A DNA stretch of 64,000 bases from Epilithonimonas hispanica. Its GTDB lineage: Bacteria; Bacteroidota; Bacteroidia; Flavobacteriales; Weeksellaceae. Every line of letters starts with the position of its first letter. Position 1 is the first letter of the stretch. Of the stretch, positions 52,388 through 62,182 are shown piece after piece. Below the pieces are notes generated by a model. It saw nothing but the letters and a program-made list of their open reading frames with translations, searched no databases and had not been told where the DNA came from. A program made the translations under genes and the position numbers. The stretch covers positions 25,520-89,519 of the forward strand of contig NZ_QNUG01000016.1 in NCBI RefSeq assembly GCF_003385395.1, read 5' to 3'.

Positions 52388-53842
52388 ATGAACGAAAATT
52401 TAGTATTGATTTGGGATAGGTGTCTCCAATTTATGCGGGATAATCTAAACGCAACGGAGGATAACACAGACCTCAAAAAGTTAGAAAATTCTTTCGACTT
52501 ATTGTTTGATAAAGTTCAGCCAATTTCTTTGGTGAACAATAATCTTACGTTGCTTGTTCCTAGTGATTTTTACAAAGAATATATCGAGGACAATTATTTG
52601 TCTTTACTATCTGCTGCGCTTAAGAAAAATATTGGTAAAGGTGTGAAGTTGTGGTATTCTGTGATGGAAAACAAACCATCAGGAAAAGAAAAGCCAATTA
52701 CGATGAACGTAAAAGGTATATCTACACAAGCACCAAAAATCCAAGAAGCTAGACCTGTTATTAGAGAGAATAACGTAAATCCTTTTGTGGTTCCTGGGAT
52801 CAAAAAAGTAAACATTGAGTCGAACCTTAAAGCTGATCAATCTTTTGATAACTTTATAGAAGGAGAAAGCAACAGATTTGCTTCTACTGTTGCAAGATCA
52901 ATTGCAAAAAGACCTGGTTCTACGGCTTTTAACCCGTTATTTGTTTATGGAGGTTATGGTGTTGGGAAAACACACTTAGCTCAGGCTATTGGACTTGAAG
53001 TTAAGGCTACTTTTCCTGAAAAAGTAGTTCTTTATCAGTCTTCAGAAAAGTTTATTCAGGATTTTGTGAAAGCGGCTAAGTCTCAGAATAAAACAGATTT
53101 CCAGCATTATTATCAGATGATTGATGTGTTGATTATCGATGATATTCAGTTCTTGTCTGGTAAAGCGGCAACTCAGGATAGTTTCTTCCATATTTTTGAT
53201 TATTTGCATCAAAATGGAAAACAGATTATCTTGACTTCCGATAAAGCTCCAGCTGATATTCTGGATACTCAGGAAAGAATTATTTCCCGCTTCAAATGGG
53301 GACTTTCTGCAGAAATCAAATCTCCAAACTTCGATACAAGAAGAAAAATTATTGTTGATAAATTAAATCGTGATGGAATCGAATTAACAGAAGATATGCT
53401 AGATTATCTGGCTTCTGAAGTTAAAACAAACGGAGTAAGAGAGCTAATTGGGGTTGTAAATGCGGTTATTGCTTACTCAACAGTTTATAAATCTGATTTT
53501 AGCCTTGATTTATTAAAAGATACAATTAATAAACTAGCGACAACTCAAAAGAAAACTATCAATATTCCTTATATTCAGGAAGTTGTTTGCGATTATTTTG
53601 GGATTCAGAGAGAACAATTGTTGTCTAAAACCAGAAAAAGAGAAATTGCTTTGCCTAGACAATTGGCAATGTATTTTGCGAAAGAATATACCAATGCAAC
53701 ATTTACAAAAATCGGTGAAGAAATGGGCGGAAAAGACCATTCAACTGTAATGTACGCTTGTGACACGATCCGAGACGTTTCCAAAATTGATAAAGAATTG
53801 AAGAAATACATCAAGGACTTGAAGGAAAAAATTGGACAATAA
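52388..53842 (+). CDS. dnaA: chromosomal replication initiator DnaA
   Basis: A 484-residue AAA+ initiator. Domain I is at about 1-90, a linker at about 91-145, and the AAA+ domain has Walker A GGYGVGKTH (188-196) and Walker B VLIIDDIQFL. The C-terminal DNA-binding domain carries the signature KDHSTVMYACDTI. It should open the origin and regulate its own expression. No cluster of TTATCCACA-type boxes was found in the flanking gaps, so the origin may not be adjacent. It ends in a strong terminator. Confidence 0.97.
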   Translation: MNENLVLIWDRCLQFMRDNLNATEDNTDLKKLENSFDLLFDKVQPISLVNNNLTLLVPSDFYKEYIEDNYLSLLSAALKKNIGKGVKLWYSVMENKPSGKEKPITMNVKGISTQAPKIQEARPVIRENNVNPFVVPGIKKVNIESNLKADQSFDNFIEGESNRFASTVARSIAKRPGSTAFNPLFVYGGYGVGKTHLAQAIGLEVKATFPEKVVLYQSSEKFIQDFVKAAKSQNKTDFQHYYQMIDVLIIDDIQFLSGKAATQDSFFHIFDYLHQNGKQIILTSDKAPADILDTQERIISRFKWGLSAEIKSPNFDTRRKIIVDKLNRDGIELTEDMLDYLASEVKTNGVRELIGVVNAVIAYSTVYKSDFSLDLLKDTINKLATTQKKTINIPYIQEVVCDYFGIQREQLLSKTRKREIALPRQLAMYFAKEYTNATFTKIGEEMGGKDHSTVMYACDTIRDVSKIDKELKKYIKDLKEKIGQ

Positions 53843-53848
53843 CAATTT

Positions 53849-53881
53849 AAGGATTTAATTAATTTTAAATCCTTTTTTTTT
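53849..53881 (+). terminator. intrinsic terminator after dnaA
   Basis: AAGGATTTAA, TTAATT, TTAAATCCTT: a perfect 10-bp stem running into a T tract, 6 bp after the stop. Confidence 0.88.
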
Positions 53882-53892
53882 ATGTTAAATTT

Positions 53893-53932
53893 AAAGTCAT
53901 TTTACATTTTACATTATACATTATACAATTTT
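53893..53932 (+). repeat. CATTTTACATTATACATTATAC spacer repeat
   Basis: Near-identical units TCATTTTACAT, TTTACATTATAC and ATTATACAATT lie directly before the phosphatase gene, a low-complexity tract comparable to the other spacer families. Confidence 0.45.
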
Positions 53933-53936
53933 AAAG

Positions 53937-54377
53937 ATGAAAATACTAATGGTCTGCCTTGGGAATATTTGCAGAAGTCCTTTAGCAGAAGGGATTTTGA
54001 AATCGAAACTCGATGATAATTATTTCGTGGACAGCGCTGGAACCATCAATTATCACGAAGGCAATGGTCCCGACGAACGTTCTGTAAAAACTGCTTTCAA
54101 AAACGGAATTGATATTTCGATGCAAAAATCAAGACCCATCAAAAAATCGGATTTGAATGACTTTGATTTGATTTTCTGTATGGACAAAAACAATTACAAA
54201 GATGTTTTGAAAATGGCGGACGATTCTCAAAAGCATAAAATCAGATTGATTCTCGATAACGAATTGGAAGTTCCGGATCCGTATTATGGCGGAATCGACG
54301 GATTTGATAAAGTTTACAAAATGCTCAACGACTCCTGCGAAATAATCGCCAAAAAAATCAAGAACAAGACCATATAA
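53937..54377 (+). CDS. low-molecular-weight protein tyrosine phosphatase
   Basis: A 146-residue phosphatase of the LMW-PTP family. The P-loop CLGNICRSP (Cys7, Arg13) lies at the N-terminus and the general-acid loop is DPYYGG (about 121-126). It removes phosphate from tyrosine, or arginine, in proteins, often controlling polysaccharide export or stress responses. No cognate kinase gene is adjacent. The symporter gene begins 38 bp downstream. Confidence 0.93.
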   Translation: MKILMVCLGNICRSPLAEGILKSKLDDNYFVDSAGTINYHEGNGPDERSVKTAFKNGIDISMQKSRPIKKSDLNDFDLIFCMDKNNYKDVLKMADDSQKHKIRLILDNELEVPDPYYGGIDGFDKVYKMLNDSCEIIAKKIKNKTI

Positions 54378-54415
54378 TTCACAAACAATTCTAAATTTGT
54401 AGGATAAGTCTTTTT

Positions 54416-55693
54416 ATGAATTTGGACATTGAACAAAAACCTATAAAACCGAAAAAAATCTATCAGTTACTCTATATTCAGGTGCTGATTGCGATTGTTT
54501 TCGGTGTTTCTCTCGGTTATTTTTATCCCAATTTGGGTGAGAAAATGAAACCTCTTGGCGACGGATTCATCAAGCTGGTCAAAATGATTATTGCGCCGGT
54601 AATTTTCTTAACTGTTTCTACAGGAATTGCCGGAATGAGCGACCTTAAAAAAGTTGGAAGAGTTGCAGGAAAAGCATTTATTTATTTTTTTACATTTTCA
54701 ACTTTAGCGTTGATTATTGGGATGATTGTCAGTCATATCGTTCAGCCGGGAAAAGGTCTTAACATCGACCCAAGCACTCTGAACGGTGCGGAAATTGAAA
54801 AATATGTAAAAGCGGCTCACGACAATTCGTTGGTCAGTTTTATTTTCAATATTATTCCAGAAACCTTGTTCAGTCCATTGACTGGCGATAATATTCTGCA
54901 GGTTTTATTAGTGGCAATTTTATTTGGAGTGGCTTTAGCTGTGACTTCGGAGAAAAGTCAATCAATTCAAGATTTTCTTCAAACCTTAACGATTCCTATT
55001 TTCAAAATTGTGGAAATTTTGATGAAACTAGCTCCAATTGGTGCTTTCGGAGCAATGGCTTTCACAATTGGGAAATATGGTGTTGAATCGCTCAAAAATC
55101 TGGCAATGCTCGTCGGGACATTTTATGTGACTTCGGCGCTGTTTGTTATTTTAATTTTGGGGAGTGTTGCTTGGTATAATGGATTCAATATTTTCAAATT
55201 TCTGAAATATATCAAAGAAGAGATTTTTCTAGTTTTAGGAACAAGTTCGTCTGAACCTGCACTGCCGGGATTGATGAAAAAGATGGAAAATGCAGGCTGT
55301 GACAAAGGCGTCGTTGGCTTGGTAGTTCCTACGGGTTACTCTTTCAATCTCGATGGGACCAATATTTATATGACGTTGGCGGCGTTGTTTATTGCGCAGG
55401 CTTGCAATATAGATTTGACTTTGGAACATCAGATTGGATTGCTTTTGGTCGCGATGCTGAGTTCCAAAGGTGCGGCTGGCGTTACAGGTGCAGGATTTAT
55501 CACGTTGGCTGCAACTTTGGCGGTCGTTCCCGAAGTTCCGATTGCAGGGATGACTTTGATTCTCGGGATTGACAAATTTATGTCAGAATGTCGAGCTTTG
55601 ACCAATGTGATTGGGAATGCGGTTGCAACAGTTGTCGTTTCCAATTGGGAAAATCGATTGGATAAAGACCGATTAAAAGAAGTTTTGAATTAA
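54416..55693 (+). CDS. dicarboxylate/amino acid:cation symporter (DAACS)
   Basis: A 425-residue member of the GltP/DctA/GltPh family with eight helices and two re-entrant loops. [19 protein letters not shown] is the third-helix region, [17 protein letters not shown] (about 275-290) the HP1 serine-rich loop, and [17 protein letters not shown] (about 305-321) the cation-binding NMDGT-like motif, here NLDGT. It should take up glutamate, aspartate or C4-dicarboxylates with sodium or protons. Confidence 0.92.
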   Translation: MNLDIEQKPIKPKKIYQLLYIQVLIAIVFGVSLGYFYPNLGEKMKPLGDGFIKLVKMIIAPVIFLTVSTGIAGMSDLKKVGRVAGKAFIYFFTFSTLALIIGMIVSHIVQPGKGLNIDPSTLNGAEIEKYVKAAHDNSLVSFIFNIIPETLFSPLTGDNILQVLLVAILFGVALAVTSEKSQSIQDFLQTLTIPIFKIVEILMKLAPIGAFGAMAFTIGKYGVESLKNLAMLVGTFYVTSALFVILILGSVAWYNGFNIFKFLKYIKEEIFLVLGTSSSEPALPGLMKKMENAGCDKGVVGLVVPTGYSFNLDGTNIYMTLAALFIAQACNIDLTLEHQIGLLLVAMLSSKGAAGVTGAGFITLAATLAVVPEVPIAGMTLILGIDKFMSECRALTNVIGNAVATVVVSNWENRLDKDRLKEVLN

Positions 55694-56021
55694 ATTTGTA
55701 ATGATTTAAGTTTGGGCAGCTTAATCCGCCTTCCGCTCCCAATCTTTTCACTCCACTGCGTTGCGTAAAAAGGATTTCCGCTCAAGTCGGGCTGCGAGTG
55801 ATTCAACGTTAATAGTGACATTGGAAACGGAAGCGTTAAGAAATATTGAAAAAATTGCGTTAAGAAAAATCTACTGTTTGAAGCTGTGGTTGGAAAAGCG
55901 GCGGCAGCGAGTTTAGATTTTTTAGTAATTTATTCAATATTTTAGCTGAGTTTCCACAGTCTTGAATTTTTGGTTCTTTTGTTTCAAGACAAAAGAACAT
56001 AACATAATTAATAAACTTAAA
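55694..56021. other. 328-bp spacer with a family B hairpin
   Basis: The only structure recognised is the family B hairpin at 55714-55795. The remainder (55800-56021) is unpatterned AT-rich sequence containing AATATTGAAAAAATTGCGTT; it shows no convincing promoter and no ORF I would support. Confidence 0.6.
55714..55795 (+). repeat. mosaic hairpin repeat (family B), copy 3
   Basis: The shortest copy: GGGCAGCTTAATCCGCC, TTCCGCTCCCAATCTTTT, a small loop with CTGCGTTGCG, then AAAAGGATTTCCGCTC and GGGCTGC. The internal loop module found in copies 1 and 2 is missing. Confidence 0.8.
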
Positions 56022-56720
56022 ATGCTATACCTTTTACCAGCTTATCTTTCCGAAAATTCTCCAGCAGATTTTTTTGCACCAACAATCAAAGACATCATTA
56101 TGAATGTTGATCATTATTTTGTAGAGAACGAGAAAACAGCTAGAAAAGTCATCAAATTTTTTGCTCCCGAAAAAAAACAACCGGATTTGAAATTATTTCT
56201 ACTCGACAAATATTCTGAAACGGCAGATTTGAAAGAAGCACAAAAGTTGATGAAAGAAGGCGTAGATTTCGGATTACTTTCAGAAGCTGGTTTGCCTTGT
56301 ATTGGCGATCCCGGAAATATAATGGTGGGTTGGTCTCACAAAAATAACATTAAGGTGATTCCGGTTAACGGTCCAAGTTCATTCGTTTTAGCTTTGATTG
56401 CAAGCGGATTCAATGGACAGCAATTTTCTTTCAATGGTTATTTGGCGATTGAAAAAGATAAGAAGAAAAAGGAAATCCAGCATTTGGAAAATCTGGTTGA
56501 AAAAACTGGATTTACACAAATTTTTATGGAAACACCTTACAGAAATAATCCATTGTTTGAAGATTTGACCAAGTTTCTCAACCCAAATACAAAGTTGTGC
56601 ATCGCCGCCAACATCAATGACCCAGAAACAGAATTTATCAAAACAAAAACGATTAACGATTGGAAAAAAGAAAAGCCCGAGTTACATAAGATTCCGGCAG
56701 TTTTTCTAATCGGAAAATAA
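56022..56720 (+). CDS. RsmI-like SAM-dependent methyltransferase
   Basis: A 232-residue tetrapyrrole-methylase-fold protein related to RsmI (16S rRNA 2'-O-cytidine methyltransferase). The SAM-binding AGLPCIGDPGN (about 92-102) matches the family's AGxPxxxDPG loop, and NGPSSFVLALIASGF follows. I start at 56022 (MLYLLPAYLSE), since the upstream residues do not belong to the fold. It is shorter than E. coli RsmI (286) and may be the second, reduced paralogue common in Bacteroidota, so rRNA as target is not assured. Confidence 0.82.
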   Translation: MLYLLPAYLSENSPADFFAPTIKDIIMNVDHYFVENEKTARKVIKFFAPEKKQPDLKLFLLDKYSETADLKEAQKLMKEGVDFGLLSEAGLPCIGDPGNIMVGWSHKNNIKVIPVNGPSSFVLALIASGFNGQQFSFNGYLAIEKDKKKKEIQHLENLVEKTGFTQIFMETPYRNNPLFEDLTKFLNPNTKLCIAANINDPETEFIKTKTINDWKKEKPELHKIPAVFLIGK

Positions 56721-56733
56721 ATGTAAAAAGAAG

Positions 56734-56793
56734 TTAGATATTAGAGGTTAGAATTTAGTCTAATTTCTAACTTCTAAAAACTAAAATCTAATA
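56734..56793. repeat. TTAGAGGTTAGAATTTAG inverted spacer repeat
   Basis: AGAAGTTAGATATTAGAGG is complementary to the later TCTAATTTCTAACTTCT; together they fold back across most of the gap ahead of the AI-2E permease gene. Confidence 0.5.
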
Positions 56794-56795
56794 AT

Positions 56796-57929
56796 ATGAA
56801 TCAAACTTATCCTTTTTATCTCAAGTTATCTTGTGTTCTTATAAGCATCGTTGTTTTAGGATTCTTTGCAATTATTGGTGAGCAGATTTTTGTTCCGATG
56901 ATTTTGGGGTTACTTGTTGCGATTTTGCTGACACCACTTTCTCGTTTTATGGAAAAAAGATTGAGATTCCCTAGAAGCTTGTCTTCTATTGTTGCAAGTC
57001 TTTTAGCTTTAGCAATTATTGGAGGTGTGATTTACGGAATCTCGATGCAAGTTGCGAAATTATCCAATGATTGGCCTCAGTTTCAGAAGCAATTTATCAC
57101 TTTGACGGATGATTTGCAAAGTTGGATTTCCAAGACTTTCGGAGTCAGAAGACGCGACCAATTGGAGTATCTGAATGACACAGCAAAAAAATCAATTAGT
57201 ACAGGAACTGCGATTTTGGAAAGTGCTTTGAAATCGATTGGTTATATCTTGATGCTAACAGGTTTTACGTTTTTGTTTGCTTTATTTTTCCTTTTGTACA
57301 GAACGCATCTTTTAAAATTCTTGGTGGCAAGTTTTACAGAATCACATCATAAAACAGTTTTTGAAGTAGTTCATAGTATTCAGTTTATGGTGAAAAAATA
57401 TCTCGTTGGATTGTTTCTGCAGATGATTATTGTAACGATTTTATCTTTGATTGCTTACACGATTATCGGAGTTAAATATAATTTTATGCTGGCAATCATC
57501 ACAGGAATACTGAATATTCTTCCTTATATCGGGATTTTCATTGCTTTGTTGATTGGTGCTTTGATTACGTTTGCGACGGCAGGAATTAGTCACGTTTTGT
57601 TTATTGTGATTGCGATTGTGGTGATTCACGCGATTGACGGAAATATCATAATGCCAAGAGTTGTCGGTTCCAAAGTGAAAATCAATTCTTTGATTGTTAT
57701 TATTGGACTTGTAATTGGTGAAATGCTTTGGGGAATTGCGGGAATGTTTTTGACGATTCCGGTTTTGGCGATTCTTAAAATTATTTTTGATAGAGTAGAA
57801 GGTCTCCAGTCTTGGGGTTTCCTAATGGGTGAAGATGATGAAGTCCCGGTTTTCAAATCGACTTTTGATAAGTATTTTCAAATGAAAAAGGCTGAGTTGA
57901 AGTCTGATGAAATTATAGAAGAAAATTAA
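56796..57929 (+). CDS. AI-2E-family (PerM/YdiK-like) membrane transporter
   Basis: A 377-residue integral membrane protein with about eight helices. The family's central soluble part lies at about 85-140 (LQSWISKTFGVRRRDQ) and the conserved GILNILPYIGIFIALLIGAL at about 236-255. DGNIIMPRVVGSKVKINSL is the signature loop near 285-303. Members are called AI-2 exporters or Na+/H+ antiporters; the true substrate in Flavobacteria is unclear. Confidence 0.88.
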   Translation: MNQTYPFYLKLSCVLISIVVLGFFAIIGEQIFVPMILGLLVAILLTPLSRFMEKRLRFPRSLSSIVASLLALAIIGGVIYGISMQVAKLSNDWPQFQKQFITLTDDLQSWISKTFGVRRRDQLEYLNDTAKKSISTGTAILESALKSIGYILMLTGFTFLFALFFLLYRTHLLKFLVASFTESHHKTVFEVVHSIQFMVKKYLVGLFLQMIIVTILSLIAYTIIGVKYNFMLAIITGILNILPYIGIFIALLIGALITFATAGISHVLFIVIAIVVIHAIDGNIIMPRVVGSKVKINSLIVIIGLVIGEMLWGIAGMFLTIPVLAILKIIFDRVEGLQSWGFLMGEDDEVPVFKSTFDKYFQMKKAELKSDEIIEEN

Positions 57930-58031
57930 CCAAAAATGACACAAATTTATTTCACTAATATCCGCAAGTTTTATAATTAATATCTGTGAACCTTGTGCAA
58001 AAAAATTGTGAACTTTATGTTTTAAAAAGTT

Positions 58032-58646
58032 ATGAAAAAATTAAGTTTCCTATTCCTAATATTGTCTTTGTTTCTAAATGCTCAGACTGAAAAAGAAAAT
58101 ATTGCATCGATAAAAAAGTTCCAAAAAGAACTGAACACAGAATATCTGAACCCCAAAGAAACACCTTTAAGAGGCGATAATCTGAAGAATTTTAAAAAGC
58201 ATCCGTTCTTTCCAATTAATCTGAAATACAGAGTTACAGCAAAATTTGTAAAAACCGAAAATCCTGTTCCGTTTGAGTTGCCAACTTCTTCTGGAAAATT
58301 CAAGCAATATCAGGAATATGGAAAAGCGACTTTTGAATTGGACGGAAAATCGTTGACCTTGACTTTATATCAAAGTCTGGATTTGATGAAAATGGAGAAA
58401 TATAAAGACCATCTTTTCCTGCCTTTCCGCGATAAAACCAATGAAAAAGAAACTTACGGCGGCGGAAAATATATGGATTTGAAAATCCCGATTGGAAACG
58501 AAATCGTTTTAGATTTTAACCAATCTTATCAGCCTTTCTGTGCTTATAATGCTTTTGATTATAACTGTCCAATTGTGCCGGCTGAAAACAAATTACCAAT
58601 TAGAATTGAAGCCGGTGTGATGTATGAGGATGTTTATCATCATTAG
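58032..58646 (+). CDS. secreted DUF1684 protein
   Basis: A 204-residue protein with a signal peptide (about 1-17, LFLNAQ). The rest is the DUF1684 domain with its hallmark segments YGGGKYMDLKIP (about 144-155), LDFNQSYQPFCAYNAFDYNCP (about 161-181) and the final IEAGVMYED. Conserved cysteines and aromatics suggest a small-molecule-binding fold, but no function is known. It converges on the alcohol dehydrogenase gene through a shared terminator. Confidence 0.85.
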   Translation: MKKLSFLFLILSLFLNAQTEKENIASIKKFQKELNTEYLNPKETPLRGDNLKNFKKHPFFPINLKYRVTAKFVKTENPVPFELPTSSGKFKQYQEYGKATFELDGKSLTLTLYQSLDLMKMEKYKDHLFLPFRDKTNEKETYGGGKYMDLKIPIGNEIVLDFNQSYQPFCAYNAFDYNCPIVPAENKLPIRIEAGVMYEDVYHH

Positions 58647-58660
58647 GATTCAAAGAAAAT

Positions 58661-58699
58661 AAAAGAAGAGACTTAATTTTAATTTAGGTCTCTTCTTTG
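58661..58699. terminator. bidirectional terminator
   Basis: AAAGAAGAGAC and GTCTCTTCTTT (11-bp arms) with an AT-rich loop serve both the DUF1684 gene and the convergent dehydrogenase gene; A and T tracts lie on both flanks. Confidence 0.8.
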
Positions 58700-58706
58700 T
58701 TTAAGT

Positions 58707-59774
58707 TTAACTGTTTGTAGAAGCAATATCTATTAAGATTTTGACTTCGGATGGATCTTTGATTAGTTTTTCAAAACCTTCTTCTACAATATTATCAAGA
58801 GATATTTTGCTAGTAATCAATTTTTCAACATCCATTTGTTTGGAGTTGATAAGCTCAATGACTTGTGGGAAAATATTTCTGTATGCTATTACACCTTTAA
58901 TAGTAATTTCTCTACAAACTTGGTCAAATGCATCAAGGGTTACTGGTTTACCAAATAAAGCAACTAATAAAGAGGTACCGCCATTTTTAAGAGCATCTAT
59001 TCCGTTTTGGAAAGTGGCTTGTACACCAGCAGCGTCTATCACACGATCTACACCGTCATTTCCAACAATTTTTTTTATTTGCTCTGGGATGTCGTTATCC
59101 ATTCCATTGATGACATAGTCTGCGCCAACTTCTTTTGCTTTTTCAAGGCGGGTTTCGGAAACATCTATCACAAAAGTAGTTGTTGCTCCTGCGACTTTTG
59201 CAGCCTGAAGACATAATAATCCTATAGGTCCTGCTCCAAAAATGGCAACACTTTCGCCAATTTCTAGACCGCTAGATTTTACGGCGTATACTGCAACAGC
59301 TGCAGGTTCTACAAGAGCGCCTTGTTCAAAACTCATGCTGTCGGGTATCTTGTGAACCATGTAATCTTCTACCACTACATATGGTGCAAATCCACCATTG
59401 GAAGATAATCCTACAAATCCTAAAGGAGAAGAAAGGTTATATTTTCCATTAGGAATGAAAGAACTTTCAGGATTCTTATATATTGGTTCTACTACAACTC
59501 TGTCTCCAACTTTAAGTTTTGTGCTGGCATTTTCGCCAATTTCGGAAATGACTCCAGAGAACTCGTGACCAAGTGTTGTTACACCTATGTGCCCTGTTAA
59601 AGGATAAGGTTCATCTTTTGGGATGAGGTTGGGACCGTGAACATATTCGTGTAAATCGGATCCACAGATTCCTGCAAACTTTACTTCAACTTTAATTTGG
59701 TTAGAACCAACTTTTGGGATTTCTGTTTCTTCTACTCGTACATCTTTTGCGGCGTACCATCTTGCTGCTTTCAT
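58707..59774 (-). CDS. zinc-dependent alcohol dehydrogenase, 2,3-butanediol dehydrogenase-like
   Basis: A 355-residue medium-chain dehydrogenase. The catalytic zinc site is in GICGSDLHEY (Cys37 region) and GHEFSGVISEIGE (about 70-82), and the Rossmann motif is GAGPIGLLCLQAA (about 175-187). The pattern is closest to (R,R)-butanediol dehydrogenases and threonine dehydrogenase-like enzymes. The four-cysteine structural-zinc lobe is absent, as in that subgroup. It should interconvert acetoin/diacetyl and 2,3-butanediol or a similar diol. Confidence 0.87.
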   Translation of the reverse strand: MKAARWYAAKDVRVEETEIPKVGSNQIKVEVKFAGICGSDLHEYVHGPNLIPKDEPYPLTGHIGVTTLGHEFSGVISEIGENASTKLKVGDRVVVEPIYKNPESSFIPNGKYNLSSPLGFVGLSSNGGFAPYVVVEDYMVHKIPDSMSFEQGALVEPAAVAVYAVKSSGLEIGESVAIFGAGPIGLLCLQAAKVAGATTTFVIDVSETRLEKAKEVGADYVINGMDNDIPEQIKKIVGNDGVDRVIDAAGVQATFQNGIDALKNGGTSLLVALFGKPVTLDAFDQVCREITIKGVIAYRNIFPQVIELINSKQMDVEKLITSKISLDNIVEEGFEKLIKDPSEVKILIDIASTNS

Positions 59775-59873
59775 AATTGGATACTTTTTATTTGATTATA
59801 ATATCAAATTTATGAAGGATTTTTCGAAGCAATATTCTATTGTGTATGAGTTATCTCACAAAATGATAAATTA

Positions 59874-62015
59874 TCAAATTCTCTCCAATTCTCCTGAATC
59901 AATCGTAGTTTTGAAGGTTCCATAGTTGACAATCACTTTGTTTTTTGAAATTTTTTCAATGGTGCCAACACTTGTGCTTCCGGTGATTCGCACACGTTGT
60001 CCTACTTTCATCCAGACAGCACGTTCTGCTTTTCGCTTTTCCTCCAGTTTCTCGTTGGTTTCTACTATTTTTTCCTGGACATCTTCTTTTTTTAGCTGTT
60101 GTGTGATTTTTCGTTTGATGACTTGCAAGCGTTTGCTTTCGTCTTTATCAACTCCAATTTTTCGAAATTTTTCCTGTTCCAAGATTTTTACAAAATCTTT
60201 AACCACATCTTTTCTGGATTTACCTTTTACGTAACTGTCGATGAAGTTTTCGATCTTGTTTCCGAACTGCAGTTTTCTGTGTTCTTCTTCATAAAGTTTT
60301 TGAAAATTGAATAACTTTTGCTGAAGCTGTTCATTCAGTTTTTGGAGATTGTCGCGTTTGTCTTCTACAGAATCTCTTTTTTCCGATAAATCAGATTTTA
60401 ATTTTTCAACTTCGAATTTTTCCTGCTGAAGTTTCACAATTGTTTTGTCAAGATTTACAATGTCGTGTTCAACTTTCTTTCTTGCATTTTTAATAATGAA
60501 TCTCGGGATTCGGTTTTTCTCAGCTACTTCAAAAGTAAAAGAACTTCCGGCTTGCCCGATTTCCAATTTGTAAAGTGGTTCCAATGTTCTCTCGTCAAAA
60601 AGCATTGCTGCGTTTGTAGCTGCAGGCAATTGTTCAACAACCAGTTTGATATTCGTGTAATGCGTAGTTATGATTCCGAAACTTTTCTTGTCATAGAAAT
60701 ATTCCATAAAACTTTCCGCCAAAGCGCCACCTAATTCCGGATCAGAACCAGTCCCGAACTCGTCAATCAAAAGCAGGGTTTTGTTGTCAGCTTCGCGAAT
60801 CATTCCAGACATTTTTCTCAATCGGGAAGAGTAGGTGGATAAATGATTTTCTATGGATTGATTATCACCAATATCAGTCATTATTTTCTCAAAGAAAAAC
60901 ATTTCAGATTTTGGATGAACAGGAACAAGAATACCACTTTGAATCATCAGTTGTAATAATCCAACCGTTTTTAAAGTGATAGATTTTCCGCCCGCGTTTG
61001 GTCCGGAGATACAGATAATTCGGTTATGTTCGGTTAAGGTTAAAGTCTGTGGGAAAATCTCCTTATTTTCATTTTTATTTCGAATCCAAAGTAACGGGTG
61101 AAAAGCATCTTTCAAACGCAATGTTTGATGTCTGTTGATTTTCGGTAAGATTCCGTTCACTTTTTCAGCAAATTTGGCTTTGGCTCGGATTAAATCCAAA
61201 TCAAAAATATAAGTCTGATAATCCGAAAGTTGTGGCTGAAATTCTGATAACTCCGCTGTTAATTTTCTAAGAATTTTATCGATTTCTTTTTTCTCTTCTT
61301 CCTGATTTTCCTTCAGTTTAAAATAATGTTTTACAACACTTTCTGGTTGCATAAAAGTAATAGAACCCGTTTTGGAAATTCCTAAAACTCTTCCATTAAT
61401 TCTTTTCTTAAATCCTGATTTTACCGCTAAAACTCTTTGATCCTCAATGATACTTTCTCTAATATCTTCTAAAAATTCTGAATAAGTAGTTAAAGAACGA
61501 TTGAAATTCTCATCAACGGCTTTTCTGGCGTGCTGTATTTCGGTTCTTAAAGTTTTCAGAACAGCAGAAGCATCACTTTTAACATCTCCAAATCGGTTGA
61601 AAACTTTATCCACTTTATCAATGATTTCTTTTCGGAATTCTAAGTCTTTGACTTCCTCAATCAATGTTGGGAACGCTTCCGCAAACTGAGGGAAGAATCT
61701 CTGTAATTTCCCGATTTGTTCGGTAATCGTTTTGATTTTGATGAAAGATTTATTCTCTAATCGAAAGTTTTCGATATGCATCAATTTCAATTCTTCTTCG
61801 ATGTCTTCGTATTCATCAAAAGGGATTGCGTTGGAACTTTCAAAACTAGTTAGGAATTCTGAAGTTTTTTTCAAAGAAATCTCTGCTTCGTCAATTTCCA
61901 TTGGGCGAAGTTCCATGATGTTGTCTGCCGTTTTTGGCGAATAAGCGAAAGGGGCGATTTCCGCAAGAAGTTCCGGAAATTCGAGTTCGTTAAGGTCTGC
62001 TTGATTGATATTCAC
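59874..62015 (-). CDS. mutS2: MutS2-family ATPase lacking the Smr nuclease domain
   Basis: A 713-residue MutS-like protein: a core/clamp region with long coiled coils (about 1-290), an ATPase domain with Walker A GPNAGGKSI (338-346) and LLLIDEFGTGSDPELGG, a second long coiled-coil stretch (about 515-640), and a small KOW-like beta end (GQRVRITGSTSVGTIEKI). Full MutS2 (about 780) ends in an Smr endonuclease domain, which is missing here. The protein may bind branched DNA or stalled ribosomes, as proposed for MutS2, without cutting. Confidence 0.88.
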   Translation of the reverse strand: MNINQADLNELEFPELLAEIAPFAYSPKTADNIMELRPMEIDEAEISLKKTSEFLTSFESSNAIPFDEYEDIEEELKLMHIENFRLENKSFIKIKTITEQIGKLQRFFPQFAEAFPTLIEEVKDLEFRKEIIDKVDKVFNRFGDVKSDASAVLKTLRTEIQHARKAVDENFNRSLTTYSEFLEDIRESIIEDQRVLAVKSGFKKRINGRVLGISKTGSITFMQPESVVKHYFKLKENQEEEKKEIDKILRKLTAELSEFQPQLSDYQTYIFDLDLIRAKAKFAEKVNGILPKINRHQTLRLKDAFHPLLWIRNKNENKEIFPQTLTLTEHNRIICISGPNAGGKSITLKTVGLLQLMIQSGILVPVHPKSEMFFFEKIMTDIGDNQSIENHLSTYSSRLRKMSGMIREADNKTLLLIDEFGTGSDPELGGALAESFMEYFYDKKSFGIITTHYTNIKLVVEQLPAATNAAMLFDERTLEPLYKLEIGQAGSSFTFEVAEKNRIPRFIIKNARKKVEHDIVNLDKTIVKLQQEKFEVEKLKSDLSEKRDSVEDKRDNLQKLNEQLQQKLFNFQKLYEEEHRKLQFGNKIENFIDSYVKGKSRKDVVKDFVKILEQEKFRKIGVDKDESKRLQVIKRKITQQLKKEDVQEKIVETNEKLEEKRKAERAVWMKVGQRVRITGSTSVGTIEKISKNKVIVNYGTFKTTIDSGELERI

Positions 62016-62182
62016 AGAGCAAATTTACTGAGATAAATTTAGAATGAAAACATTTGTAGCGGATTAGATTTTAAATTGTCAATCTTTTCCCTGACAGATA
62101 GTTATCATAACAATTATTAATTTAATAATTTTTGAAATGGATTTTTATAAATCATCCAATGAGAATTAATAAGGGTTTATAT

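Noticed and set aside
52254..54000. Replication origin next to dnaA
   Set aside because: No cluster of TTATCCACA-type boxes or AT-rich 13-mers was found in the gaps on either side of dnaA.
55962..56021. Upstream start for the RsmI-like protein
   Set aside because: Residues before 56022 are unrelated to the fold, which begins MLYLLPAYL.
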